Origin: ZC4RG42 sp036676355
GTDB taxonomy: Bacteria > Pseudomonadota > Gammaproteobacteria > Burkholderiales > SG8-39
Direction of reading: 5' to 3'
Assembly: GCA_036676355.1 (NCBI GenBank)
Contig: JAKFDA010000011.1
Span: forward strand, 1 to 30,226
Length of the DNA stretch: 30,226 nucleotides
Within the stretch, counting starts at the first letter, position 1. Each line of letters begins with the position of its first letter. Below the pieces are notes generated by a model. The model was not told the DNA's origin and ran no database searches. It saw nothing but the letters and a program-made list of their open reading frames with translations. Positions 1 to 7,161 of this stretch are shown in pieces. The position numbers and the translations under genes are program-made.

Positions 1-493
1 CCATGGCGGAGAAGCCGCCAAAGTTCGGCGAAATATAGTGGATGGCGTTTTCGAAGCGCTTGTCGAAACTGCCAAACGTAGAACGCGAAAAGACGTTGTT
101 ATAGTCGCCGATGGTGTCACCGAAAGGATCAACGAAGTTGGTCGAGGTCTTGTAGGCCGAGAACATATTGCCTAGCTGCACCGTCCCGAAGGAGCCTGCC
201 AGTCCCGCCCACGAATCACGAGCGGTCCAGCCCTGGCCACCACGGTTGTCGATGTCAACCGCGCTTTCCAGTTGGAAGATCGCCTTCAGGCCGTTGCCCA
301 GGTCTTCCGAACCTTTGAAGCCGATGCGCGAGCTGTTGTTCGACATGACCGCGCCACTGTCGTCACCGTTGTCGATGAAATCGATGGACGGGTTCAGCAC
401 GCCGTAGATCTGCACGTTTGATCCTTGAGCTTGGACAGCCATCGGAGCGGCGAGCGCACCGGCGATTGCCAGAGCAAGCAGTTTCTTCTGCAT
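1..493 (-). CDS. Outer-membrane porin, Gram-negative type (5' part, cut by window edge)
   Basis: The first 164 codons of a trimeric general porin of the Burkholderiales Porin_4/OmpC-like type are visible. Such proteins form 16-stranded beta-barrels that let small hydrophilic solutes through the outer membrane. The N-terminus is a clear Sec signal peptide: basic MQKK, a Leu/Ala-rich core, then AVQAQG, with cleavage expected near residue 22. The mature part opens with a typical porin first strand (NVQIYGVLN) and continues with SSRIGFKGSEDLGNGLKA, WAGLAGSFGTVQLGN and alternating turn-rich segments. The ATG at 493 is preceded by a purine-rich ribosome site (GAGGGGAA). The 3' end lies outside the window, so the full length (family about 350-400 residues) and the pore-constriction loop cannot be judged. 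Its substrate preference cannot be read from this part. Confidence 0.93.
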   Translation of the reverse strand, partial: MQKKLLALAIAGALAAPMAVQAQGSNVQIYGVLNPSIDFIDNGDDSGAVMSNNSSRIGFKGSEDLGNGLKAIFQLESAVDIDNRGGQGWTARDSWAGLAGSFGTVQLGNMFSAYKTSTNFVDPFGDTIGDYNNVFSRSTFGSFDKRFENAIHYISPNFGGFSAM

Positions 494-725
494 TAGTGTT
501 CCCCTCGAAGTTGTTTATTCGTCGCAAAGGCGAAATTCAATAGTCTTCGCCGGCCGACTGTCCACATGCGGCGACAGTCAGGCGCATTGTGCTAAGGACA
601 GCACGGTAATCAAAGCCAAACTCATGCTTTTTTACAACAACATGGATGGTTAGTTGCAAATACGCAACATATGTAAGCTAACCGAGGAAAAACTGAATAA
701 TCCGTAAAAGTTGCGCCCAATAGAA
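494..725 (-). promoter_or_regulatory. Porin upstream region with two inverted repeats
   Basis: Together with the trp terminator and the short spacer after it, this makes about 350 bases without a gene (494-841). It must hold the porin promoter and leader. I see a 7-bp inverted repeat with a 10-base loop (556-562 with 573-579), which would lie in the leader. There is also a nested pair further up (GGTTAG 648-653 with CTAACC 678-683, and GTTGC 653-657 with GCAAC 664-668) that could be an operator. No convincing -35/-10 pair stands out. The regulatory role is inferred only from position. The stretch is AT-richer than its surroundings, as is usual for a porin promoter region. Confidence 0.35.
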
Positions 726-747
726 ACGGGCGCCAGAAGGCGCCCGT
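726..747 (-). terminator. Intrinsic terminator of the trp operon
   Basis: A perfect 9-bp GC-rich stem (726-734 with 739-747) with a 4-base loop is followed on the minus strand by TTTCTATT. It lies about 95 bases past the trpC stop and before the porin gene on the same strand, so it should end the trpEGDC transcript. Confidence 0.8.
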
Positions 748-841
748 CAAGGTCTTGCTTCGTCTTGTTTAACCGAAGAGAAGTAAAACGTAGTCACCAA
801 TCGTGTTCGTGTCCGAGCAGAAGCAGCGGGGCAGATCTGAC

Positions 842-1645
842 TTATTGTGCCGATGCGCTACCAAACAATGCTTTCAGCGCCCCACCCGGATCGGGGGCGC
901 GCATGAACGCCTCGCCGACGAGGAAGCCATAGATCTGGTGGTCGGTCATTCGCGCAACATCCGCGGCCGTCGAAATTCCGCTTTCCGTAATCACGGTACG
1001 TCCCGCCGGGATACGCGGAAGCAGATCGAGCGTCGTTTCCAGTCGCGTCTCGAAAGTGCGCAGATTGCGGTTGTTGATGCCCAGCAGCGGGGTCTTGAGC
1101 GCCAACGCGCGATCTAGTTCGGCGCTGTCGTGCACTTCAACCAGCACCGCCATGCCGAGTTCGTGCGCATGTTGCTCGAGCGAATGCATTTGCCGGTCGT
1201 CGAGGGCAGCCACGATCAGCAAAATGCAATCGGCGCCCATCGCGCGCGCCTCGTAGACCTGATAGGGATCGACAATGAAATCCTTGCGCAGTACCGGCAA
1301 GGCACAGGCTGCGCGCGCCGCTTGCAGATACTCCGGCGCGCCCTGAAAGAACTGGCGGTCGGTAAGTACGGAAAGGCACGCCGCGCCGTGTTGCTCATAC
1401 GAACGCGCAATCGCGGCCGGGTCGAAATCCGCGCGAATGATTCCCTTGCTCGGGCTCGCCTTCTTGATTTCGGCGATGACGGCGGGCTGTTTGGCGGCGA
1501 TGCGCTTTTGTAACGCGCCGGCGAAGTCGCGCGGTGGCCCGGCCGCCAACGCTCGATCTCGAATTTCGGCAAGCGGAATTGCGCATTGCGCCTCGGCGAT
1601 CTCCTCCGCCTTGACGGCAAGAATGCGTTCGAGAATGTCAGTCAC
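842..1645 (-). CDS. trpC: Indole-3-glycerol phosphate synthase
   Basis: This is the TrpC enzyme of tryptophan synthesis. It closes the indole ring of carboxyphenylamino-deoxyribulose 5-phosphate with loss of CO2 and water. It has 267 residues, normal for a monofunctional TrpC (not fused to TrpF). The (beta/alpha)8-barrel catalytic residues are all present: Glu59 and Lys61 (AEIKKASPSKG), Lys121 (LRKDFI), Glu170 (LVEVH), Asn191 (GINNRNL) and Glu221 (TESGI). The start is taken as the GTG at 1645, which overlaps the end of trpD by 8 bases. The frame stays open upstream to 1741 but that part lies inside trpD and is not family-like. It is the last gene of the trpEGDC run, and a terminator follows. 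trpF, trpB and trpA are not in the window. Confidence 0.96.
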   Translation of the reverse strand: MTDILERILAVKAEEIAEAQCAIPLAEIRDRALAAGPPRDFAGALQKRIAAKQPAVIAEIKKASPSKGIIRADFDPAAIARSYEQHGAACLSVLTDRQFFQGAPEYLQAARAACALPVLRKDFIVDPYQVYEARAMGADCILLIVAALDDRQMHSLEQHAHELGMAVLVEVHDSAELDRALALKTPLLGINNRNLRTFETRLETTLDLLPRIPAGRTVITESGISTAADVARMTDHQIYGFLVGEAFMRAPDPGGALKALFGSASAQ

Positions 1646-2672
1646 GTCCGACCTTTTGCGTAAACGCCACGAATTGATCGAGCTTCGCCCGCGCCGCGCC
1701 GCTGCCGATGACTTCCAGCGCTTTTTCGACGCCTTCTTCAAAAGTCGGCGCAGCGCCCGCCACGTAGATCGCCGCGCCCGCGTTCAGCGCGACAATGTCT
1801 CTTGCCGCACCGGCCTTGTTCTCCAGGGCGTCGAGCACCATGGCGCGCGACTCCTCGACATTGGCGACCTGCAGCGTGCGCGCGTCGTGCACCGGCAGAT
1901 TGAAGCGCTCGGGGTGGACCGTGTACTCGGTGACACGTCCATCCTTGAGTTCCCCGATCATCGTCTCGCCGCTGATGGAGATTTCGTCCAACCCTTCGAG
2001 TCCGTAGACGGTCATGGCATGGCGCGCATCGAGCCGCTCCAGCACGCGAATCAGGATGCCGACGAGATCAGGGTGGAATACCCCCATGACCTGTCGCGAC
2101 GCGCCGGCCGGATTGGTGAGCGGGCCGAGGATATTGAAAATGGTCCGCACGCCCAACTCACGGCGAACCGGCGCCGCGTGCTTCATGGCCGCATGATGAT
2201 TCGGCGCGAACATGAAGCCGACGCCGACTTCATCGATGCAGCGACCGACCTGCTCCGGCGTCAGGTTGATATTCGCGCCCAGCGCCTCGATCGCATCCGC
2301 ACTGCCCGATTTGCTCGATACCGCGCGCCCGCCATGCTTGGCGACATGGGCGCCGGCAGCGGCGCAGACAAAAATCGAGGCGGTCGAGATGTTGAACGTG
2401 CGTGCGCCGTCGCCGCCGGTCCCCACGACATCGACCAGACTGTTCACATCGCGCACTTTCACCTTCGTCGCCAGTTCGCGCATCACCTGCGATGCGGCGG
2501 TGATTTCGCCGATGGTCTCTTTCTTGACTCGAAGCCCGGCAATAATGGCGGCGATCATTACGGGCGAGACGTCGCCGTGCATGATCTGTCGCATCAGATC
2601 GAGCATCTCGTCGTGAAAGATTTCCCGATGCTCGATAACGCGCTGTAGCGCTTCCTGCGGCGTGAATGTCAT
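1638..2672 (-). CDS. trpD: Anthranilate phosphoribosyltransferase
   Basis: TrpD transfers phosphoribosyl from PRPP to anthranilate, the second committed step of tryptophan synthesis. The 344-residue length is typical. An alpha-helical N-terminal part is followed by the PRPP-binding loop GTGGDG (residues 84-89), the conserved KHGGRAVSSKSGSAD segment near residue 113 and the NILGPLTNP segment near residue 180. The ATG at 2672 makes an ATGA overlap with the trpG stop. The frame extends further upstream, but only as an out-of-frame reading of trpG. It is a stand-alone TrpD, unlike the TrpG-TrpD fusion of enterobacteria. The 3' end overlaps the GTG start of trpC by 8 bases, so translation of the two is probably coupled. 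Confidence 0.97.
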   Translation of the reverse strand: MTFTPQEALQRVIEHREIFHDEMLDLMRQIMHGDVSPVMIAAIIAGLRVKKETIGEITAASQVMRELATKVKVRDVNSLVDVVGTGGDGARTFNISTASIFVCAAAGAHVAKHGGRAVSSKSGSADAIEALGANINLTPEQVGRCIDEVGVGFMFAPNHHAAMKHAAPVRRELGVRTIFNILGPLTNPAGASRQVMGVFHPDLVGILIRVLERLDARHAMTVYGLEGLDEISISGETMIGELKDGRVTEYTVHPERFNLPVHDARTLQVANVEESRAMVLDALENKAGAARDIVALNAGAAIYVAGAAPTFEEGVEKALEVIGSGAARAKLDQFVAFTQKVGRD

Positions 2673-3241
2673 CGCTTCGTTTCCGTGAGGAAGTTGCGCA
2701 GCAATTGATGGCCGTGCTCGGTGAGAATGGATTCCGGATGGAATTGCACGCCTTCCACGGCCAGTTCCTTGTGTCGCACACCCATGATTTCGCCGTCCTC
2801 GCTCTGCGCCGTGATTTCGAGGCAGTCGGGCATGCTGTCCCGCTCGATCGCCAGGGAGTGATAGCGTGTCGCGTGGAAATCCTGCGGCAGGCCGCGGAAC
2901 ACCCCTTCGTCGGTGTGATGCACCGTGCTGGTTTTGCCATGCATCACTTTCCCGGCGTGGACCACCTTGCCGCCGAATGCCTGGCCAATGCTTTGATGGC
3001 CCAGACAGACGCCGAGGATCGGAATCTTGCCGGCGAATTTCTGAATCAGCGGCACCGAAATACCCGCTTCGTTCGGCGTACACGGTCCGGGCGACACGAC
3101 AATGCGGTCCGGCGCCAGGCGTTCGATTTCTTCCAGCGTGATTTCGTCGTTGCGATACACGCGCACGTCCTCGCCCAACTCGCCCAGGTACTGCACCAGG
3201 TTGTAGGTGAACGAATCGTAATTGTCGATCATCAGTAACAT
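2669..3241 (-). CDS. trpG: Anthranilate synthase component II (glutamine amidotransferase)
   Basis: This class I glutamine amidotransferase releases ammonia from glutamine for anthranilate synthase. It has 190 residues with the full triad: Cys79 in GVCLGHQ, and His168 and Glu170 in FHPES. The N-terminal IDNYDSFTYNL signature and SPGPCTP (oxyanion/glutamine loop region) are present. The ATG at 3241 sits 2 bases after the trpE stop. Its stop overlaps the trpD ATG. In many bacteria a close paralogue (PabA) serves both tryptophan and folate synthesis. The position between trpE and trpD makes the tryptophan role primary here, and a dual role cannot be excluded. Confidence 0.96.
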   Translation of the reverse strand: MLLMIDNYDSFTYNLVQYLGELGEDVRVYRNDEITLEEIERLAPDRIVVSPGPCTPNEAGISVPLIQKFAGKIPILGVCLGHQSIGQAFGGKVVHAGKVMHGKTSTVHHTDEGVFRGLPQDFHATRYHSLAIERDSMPDCLEITAQSEDGEIMGVRHKELAVEGVQFHPESILTEHGHQLLRNFLTETKR

Positions 3242-3243
3242 GA

Positions 3244-4725
3244 TCAGAACTCCTTGCCGGTGTCGAAACCGGCTGCCGCAATTTCCGCCGCTCGCAACAG
3301 GGCGCGCGCCTTGTTGCATGTTTCCTGCCATTCGCTTTCGGGCACCGAATCGGCGACGATTCCGGCGCCGGCTTGCACGTGCAGCATTCGATCCTTGATC
3401 ACTGCCGTACGAATGGCGATCGCCATATCCATATCGCCGTTGAAGCCGAAGTAGCCGACCGCCCCGGCGTAAATGCCGCGCTTCACCGTTTCCAGTTCGT
3501 CGATGATTTCCATCGCGCGCACTTTCGGCGCCCCGCTGACCGTACCAGCAGGAAACGATGCGCGCATGACGTCAATTGCATCAAGCCCCGGCTTCAACTT
3601 CCCTTCGACGTTCGAGACGATGTGCATCACGTGCGAATAGCGCTCGATTGCCATGCTTTCGGTGAGACGCACCGAGCCGACCTGCGCTACACGCCCGACG
3701 TCGTTGCGGCCGAGATCGACAAGCATGACGTGTTCCGCCCGCTCCTTGGGATCGGCACGCAGGTCTTCGGCATACGCCGTGTCTTCCTCGAAGGTCTTGC
3801 CGCGCGGACGCGTGCCGGCGATCGGCCGCACCGTGACATCGCCGTTTTCCAGGCGCACAAGGATCTCCGGCGACGCGCCGACGATGTACTGATCGTCAAG
3901 ATCGAAATAGAACATGTACGGCGAAGGGTTCAGCGCCCGCAATGCACGGTACAAGGACAGCGGAGACGCTTCGTAGCGCTGACTCATGCGCTGCGACAGC
4001 ACGACCTGCATGATGTCGCCATCGTAGATGTAGCGTTTCGCACGCTCGACCGCGGCCTTGAACGCCTCGGCCCCGAAGTTGGACTCCACCACACCCGGCG
4101 CGTGCCGACCATTTTCCGGCAGCGCCAGCGGACGCTTCAAACCTTCCGCCAGTTCGCGCAAGCGACGCTGCGCGGTGGCGTAGCCATCCACGCAGGTCGG
4201 GTCGCCGTACACCACGAGATACAGTTTGCCGCTGAGGTTATCGACCACGGCCAGTTCTTCGGACAGCAGCAGCAGCGCATCCGGACTGTTCAGCGTATCG
4301 GGCTTGCTCCAGCCGGCCGACAGTTTCGGCTCGATCCAGCGCACGGTGTCGTAACCGAAGTAGCCGACCAGGCCTCCGCAAAAACGCGGCAGACCGACAC
4401 GCTCGGCCGCTTTGTAGCGGCCTAGATACCGACGCACGAACTCGAGCGGATCGGCGGCATCGGCCTGCTCGATGATTCGATCGCCGACATGCACGGACAC
4501 CTGCCGACCGATCACTTCGATACGTGTAGTCGCAGCAAGACCAATGAACGAGTAACGGCCGAAGCGTTCGCCGCCGACCACCGATTCGAGCAAATAGGTA
4601 TACGGTCGATTGGCGAGCTTGAGGTAGATCGATAAGGGCGTATCGAGATCCGCGAAGGTTTCGAGAACGACCGGTACGCGGTTGTAACCTTCTGCGGCGA
4701 GCCGCTTGAATTCGGCTTCAGTCAT
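3244..4725 (-). CDS. trpE: Anthranilate synthase component I
   Basis: TrpE converts chorismate plus ammonia (from TrpG) to anthranilate and pyruvate, the first step of the tryptophan branch. At 493 residues it has the usual length. The N-terminal half carries the LLES element (residues 45-48) and the segment after it, which in characterised TrpE proteins bind tryptophan for feedback inhibition. The C-terminal chorismate-binding half has RPIAGTRPRG, LVDLGRNDVGRVA, GTVSGAPKVRAMEIIDELE and GAGIVADSVPESEWQET. The ATG at 4725 has a ribosome site (CTGGAGC) about 8 bases upstream. It is the first structural gene after the trpL leader and its own promoter, so it is probably controlled separately from gph-rpe. 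PabB is the alternative, but the trp context and LLES favour TrpE. Confidence 0.97.
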   Translation of the reverse strand: MTEAEFKRLAAEGYNRVPVVLETFADLDTPLSIYLKLANRPYTYLLESVVGGERFGRYSFIGLAATTRIEVIGRQVSVHVGDRIIEQADAADPLEFVRRYLGRYKAAERVGLPRFCGGLVGYFGYDTVRWIEPKLSAGWSKPDTLNSPDALLLLSEELAVVDNLSGKLYLVVYGDPTCVDGYATAQRRLRELAEGLKRPLALPENGRHAPGVVESNFGAEAFKAAVERAKRYIYDGDIMQVVLSQRMSQRYEASPLSLYRALRALNPSPYMFYFDLDDQYIVGASPEILVRLENGDVTVRPIAGTRPRGKTFEEDTAYAEDLRADPKERAEHVMLVDLGRNDVGRVAQVGSVRLTESMAIERYSHVMHIVSNVEGKLKPGLDAIDVMRASFPAGTVSGAPKVRAMEIIDELETVKRGIYAGAVGYFGFNGDMDMAIAIRTAVIKDRMLHVQAGAGIVADSVPESEWQETCNKARALLRAAEIAAAGFDTGKEF

Positions 4726-4904
4726 GAACTGCTCCAGAAAAATCTTCAGACAATCTGCGACGCGCTAAGCAAGACCGGCGCGCGCGGCGGACCATGGATG
4801 ACTCAGCGCCAGCGGCGCCAGCTGTCCCGGCTGCGTTGCCACAGAAAATTGAAGATCGAGCAGTTCACGTTGTGGAAGTGTCAATCAGTTGCCTGATGAC
4901 GCCG
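4726..4904 (-). promoter_or_regulatory. trp operon leader with possible attenuator pairings
   Basis: This is the transcribed leader between the predicted promoter and trpE. It holds the trpL peptide followed by several GC-rich segments that can pair in exclusive ways. CTGGCGC, covering the last Trp codons, can pair with GCGCCGG about 25 bases downstream. The overlapping CGCGC run can instead pair with GCGCG after TTGCTTA. A short CAGA/TCTG hairpin then precedes GATTTTTC, just ahead of trpE. The U-run is not directly behind the strongest stem, so this is not a textbook terminator. Attenuation is inferred from the Trp-rich leader peptide plus these competing helices. Confidence 0.45.
4803..4868 (-). 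CDS. trpL: trp leader peptide (predicted)
   Basis: This is a 21-codon reading frame starting with GTG at 4868 and ending TGA at 4803-4805. It begins MNCSIFNFLW and ends SWRRWR, with Trp at positions 10, 17 and 20. Three Trp codons in 21, two of them just before the stop, are what a ribosome-stalling leader for tryptophan attenuation would have. It starts about 30 bases after the predicted transcription start and lies 77 bases upstream of trpE. An in-frame TGA lies five codons before the GTG, so the peptide cannot be longer. The weak points are the GTG start and the lack of a clear Shine-Dalgarno sequence. It is not fused to any neighbour and makes no sense except as a leader. Confidence 0.6.
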   Translation of the reverse strand: MNCSIFNFLWQRSRDSWRRWR

Positions 4905-4934
4905 ACTATAGCATCGGGCTTACGCTGCCGACAA
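4905..4934 (-). promoter_or_regulatory. Sigma-70 promoter for trpL-trpEGDC
   Basis: On the minus strand TTGTCG (4929-4934) is followed after 18 bases by TATAGT (4905-4910), a close match to sigma-70 consensus. It lies just past the gph stop codon, and transcription would start near 4898, some 30 bases before the trpL start. This gives the trp genes a promoter of their own apart from rpe-gph. Confidence 0.6.
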
Positions 4935-4940
4935 CGCTGT

Positions 4941-5612
4941 CTAGGCCCCCAGAAAAGCGGCGGCCTCGGCAATGTCCGCGACGATGCGGTCCGCACCCAG
5001 ATGGTCTGCGCTTCGCCCTTCGTTATAGCCGTAAGGCACCGCAAGGACGTACAGGCCGGCGTTGCGACCGGCTTGTACATCGTTCATGGAGTCGCCGATC
5101 ATGACCGTTTCCGCCGGCGCAACGCCGAGTTGCGCGCAGGCATGGAGGATCGGCCGGGGATCCGGCTTCTTGACCGGCAACGTATCGCCGCTGACGACGA
5201 CGGGGAAGAACGTGGCAAGGCCGGCCTGCTCCAGCAAATCGTGCGTATAGCGACTCGCCTTGTTGGTCACACAGGCGAGCCGGATGTTCGCCCGCCGTAA
5301 GCGCCCCAAACCCTCGATCACATTCGGGTACAGTAGCGCGGCCCGCCCAGACTCCTCAGCATAAGCGTTTTCGAACAATGCCAGGGCGCGCTCGAACAGC
5401 GCCGCCTCGGCCATGCCGCTCAGATCGCCGGTCAGCACGCGATGCACGAGCACCGGAATGCCTTTGCCGATATAACGGCCGATGTCTTCGGTCGACACCG
5501 CCGGTCGGCCCAGCGTTTCGAGCATACGGTTGGCCGCGCGCGAGATGTCGACCACGGTGTCGAGCAGTGTGCCGTCGAGATCGAACAGCGCCGCATTGAA
5601 CCGCCGGCTCAT
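4941..5612 (-). CDS. gph: Phosphoglycolate phosphatase (HAD family)
   Basis: This HAD-superfamily hydrolase of 223 residues is expected to dephosphorylate 2-phosphoglycolate, which arises from DNA 3'-end repair and oxygenase side reactions. Motif I FDLDGTLLDT gives nucleophile Asp11 and acid/base Asp13. A helical cap follows, then VTNK (motif II), the VKKPDP lysine (motif III) and MIGDSMND (motif IV). The ATG at 5612 overlaps the rpe stop as ATGA. The upstream open frame, up to 5702, lies inside rpe. The rpe-gph-trp order is common in betaproteobacteria. HAD phosphatases are hard to tell apart by sequence, so the substrate is inferred from context and overall similarity. The 3' end is close to the trp promoter. 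Confidence 0.88.
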   Translation of the reverse strand: MSRRFNAALFDLDGTLLDTVVDISRAANRMLETLGRPAVSTEDIGRYIGKGIPVLVHRVLTGDLSGMAEAALFERALALFENAYAEESGRAALLYPNVIEGLGRLRRANIRLACVTNKASRYTHDLLEQAGLATFFPVVVSGDTLPVKKPDPRPILHACAQLGVAPAETVMIGDSMNDVQAGRNAGLYVLAVPYGYNEGRSADHLGADRIVADIAEAAAFLGA

Positions 5613-6283
5613 GCCACGCTCGCGAGTTGCGCGCGCATGGCGTCGATGGTGGCCTTGTAATCGGGCGTATTGAAGATGGCTGAGCCGGCGACAAAGGTAC
5701 ACGCCCCGGCACGCGCGATTTCGGCGATGTTGTCCACTTTCACGCCGCCGTCGATTTCGAGCATCACGTCGCGACCGCTGTCTTCGATGCGGCGCCGCAC
5801 GTCGCGCAGTTTATTGAGCGCTTCGGGGATGAAGCGCTGTCCGCCGAAGCCTGGGTTGACCGACATGATCAATACCAGATCGATGGACTGGAGCGTGTGA
5901 TCCAGCCAGTTCAGCGGTGTGGCGGGATTGAATACCAGTCCGGCTTTGCAGCCCGAATCCTTGATCAGGCCAATCGTGCGATCCACGTGCTCGCTCGCCT
6001 CCGGATGGAAACTGATGATATTGGCGCCCGCCTTGGCAAAATCGGGAACGATACGATCGACCGGCTTGACCATCAGGTGGACATCGATGGTCGCTTGTGT
6101 CAATGGTCGGATCGCCTCGCACACCATCGGCCCGATGGTCAGGTTGGGCACATAGTGGTTGTCCATCACATCGAAATGGATGAAATCTGCGCCCGCCGCC
6201 ACGACAGACTCGATCTCTTCGCCGAGGCGAGCAAAGTCGGCCGAAAGAATGCTTGGTGCGATGCGGTAGCGAGCGGAAGCCAT
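5609..6283 (-). CDS. rpe: Ribulose-phosphate 3-epimerase
   Basis: Rpe interconverts D-ribulose 5-phosphate and D-xylulose 5-phosphate in the pentose phosphate pathway. The 224-residue TIM barrel has the conserved Ser11 (IAPSILSADF), metal ligands His36 and Asp38 (HFDVMDNHYVPN), His69 (IDVHLMV) and Asp178 (EIDGGV), and the phosphate-binding loop near GSAIF. The start is the ATG at 6283, since family members begin a few residues before YRIAPSILSADF. The upstream frame adds 16 unlikely residues. There is no Shine-Dalgarno sequence before this ATG, but a TAGAAT box lies about 30 bases upstream. It is the first gene of the rpe-gph pair and diverges from apaG. Confidence 0.96.
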   Translation of the reverse strand: MASARYRIAPSILSADFARLGEEIESVVAAGADFIHFDVMDNHYVPNLTIGPMVCEAIRPLTQATIDVHLMVKPVDRIVPDFAKAGANIISFHPEASEHVDRTIGLIKDSGCKAGLVFNPATPLNWLDHTLQSIDLVLIMSVNPGFGGQRFIPEALNKLRDVRRRIEDSGRDVMLEIDGGVKVDNIAEIARAGACTFVAGSAIFNTPDYKATIDAMRAQLASVA

Positions 6284-6312
6284 ATGAGGGGTGCGAAAAA
6301 CGGGCGAACCCG

Positions 6313-6318
6313 ATTCTA
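6313..6318 (-). promoter_or_regulatory. -10-like box upstream of rpe
   Basis: TAGAAT read on the minus strand (plus-strand ATTCTA) lies 29 bases before the rpe ATG. No good -35 is visible. It matches a recurrent TARAAT box seen before several genes in this window. Confidence 0.4.
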
Positions 6319-6499
6319 CCCCGCCTCCCATGCAAGAAAATCCGGCCGGCAGAATGTTCGGAGCGTCATCGCGGCGAGGACGGTCACCCTTGCGGGCGGG
6401 AAGCGGCGCTCAGCGACGAGGATGTTTTCGGATGGCCCGCTCTGAACTTCACTGTGCGACCGAGTTGTGCAGCCGACGGAATTGTTGTGCAATAAGCGG

Positions 6500-6877
6500 G
6501 TGGAATCTAAATACGAATTCAATATAGACGTGCAGACGCACTATCTGCCCGATCAATCCGACGAGCAGGCGGACCGATACGTCTTCGCCTACACCATCAC
6601 GATACGCAATACCGGCACGATCGCGGCGCAACTCATTAGCCGCCATTGGCTCATTACCGACGGCAATCATGATGTGCAGGAAGTGCGCGGTCTGGGTGTG
6701 ATCGGCGAGCAGCCGAAGCTGGATCCCGGGCAAAGCTTCCAGTACACCAGCGGGGCGTCGATTGCCACGCCGGTCGGCACCATGCGCGGGAGTTATCAGA
6801 TGATGGCTGTGGACGGCACCCGTTTCGACGCGCCCATCCCGGAATTCACGCTATCGATTCCGCGCGTGCTGCACTGA
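6500..6877 (+). CDS. apaG: ApaG protein (DUF525 family)
   Basis: This small fibronectin-III-like beta-sandwich protein is of the ApaG type. The family is conserved but its biochemical role is not settled. The sequence carries YVFAYTITIRNTG, AQLISRHWLITD, VQEVRGLGVIGEQP, FQYTSG and TPVGTMRGSYQM, all hallmarks of ApaG, and ends IPEFTLSIPRVLH. I take the GTG at 6500, which gives 125 residues and the usual beginning (ESKYEFN). The frame is open to another GTG at 6467, which would add 11 residues unlike the family. Neither start has a strong Shine-Dalgarno sequence. It diverges from rpe. In enterobacteria apaG sits with apaH and rsmA, but here it does not. Confidence 0.9.
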   Translation: MESKYEFNIDVQTHYLPDQSDEQADRYVFAYTITIRNTGTIAAQLISRHWLITDGNHDVQEVRGLGVIGEQPKLDPGQSFQYTSGASIATPVGTMRGSYQMMAVDGTRFDAPIPEFTLSIPRVLH

Positions 6878-6885
6878 TTTCTTTA

Positions 6886-7017
6886 AGGAGGCTCTGATCA
6901 AGGCTGATTGATCGAAATCGTTGCCAGCGCTTGTTGCTTAAGCGATTGATTGCTTTGCCCTCGCTCGTACAGCTTCGCGCACTCGCGCCCATCCTCGGTA
7001 CTCGATCAGACATTCCT
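6886..7017. repeat. MITE-like intergenic repeat, copy A
   Basis: This 132-bp element is flanked on both sides by TA (6884-6885 and 7018-7019). Its ends form an imperfect terminal inverted repeat: AGGAGGCTCTGATC on the left and, read inward from the right, AGGAATGTCTGATCGAG. The same structure recurs at 10348-10478 with almost the same length. The right-hand half of both copies (from TTTGCCCTCGCTCG to CCATCCTCGG) differs at only a few positions. There is no open frame of note inside. A TA target duplication with short inverted ends suggests a non-autonomous element moved by an IS630/mariner-type transposase. That is inference, as no parent transposase is in the window. Confidence 0.7.
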
Positions 7018-7044
7018 TAATCGCAATCGCGGCGCCGCCCCTAC

Positions 7045-7161
7045 CTAGCGTTGCTCATCGTCGCGCTTGTTGCGCTTCGGCAGCGTCCACCACACGATCG
7101 CCGCCACCATCACGAGCACGAGCGCCACTTCCACAACAATGATCCAGATGCCGCTATCCAT
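7045..7161 (-). CDS. Small single-pass membrane protein (hypothetical)
   Basis: This is a 38-codon gene starting at the ATG at 7161. MDSG is followed by one strongly hydrophobic helix (WIIVVEVALVLVMVAAIVWW, about residues 6-25) and a charged tail rich in Lys, Arg, Asp and Glu (PKRNKRDDEQR). The positive-inside rule predicts N-out, C-in topology. A purine-rich ribosome site (GAGAGAAACG) lies just before the ATG. The frame is open further up to 7377, but that part is antisense to mltA. It diverges from mltA and overlaps the ATG I chose for mltA by 14 bases. I do not recognise the family; a small envelope or enzyme-accessory subunit would fit. Its reality rests on the ribosome site plus the clean helix and tail. 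Confidence 0.55.
   Translation of the reverse strand: MDSGIWIIVVEVALVLVMVAAIVWWTLPKRNKRDDEQR

Noticed and set aside
1437..2648. 403-codon plus-strand frame
   Set aside because: Antisense to trpC and trpD, both certain. The composition is an Arg/Asp/Ala-rich shadow typical of high-GC antisense frames.
4879..4884. TTGACA on the minus strand as the trp promoter -35
   Set aside because: No acceptable -10 lies at 16-18 bases, and it falls inside the predicted leader. TTGTCG-N18-TATAGT just upstream is a better pair.
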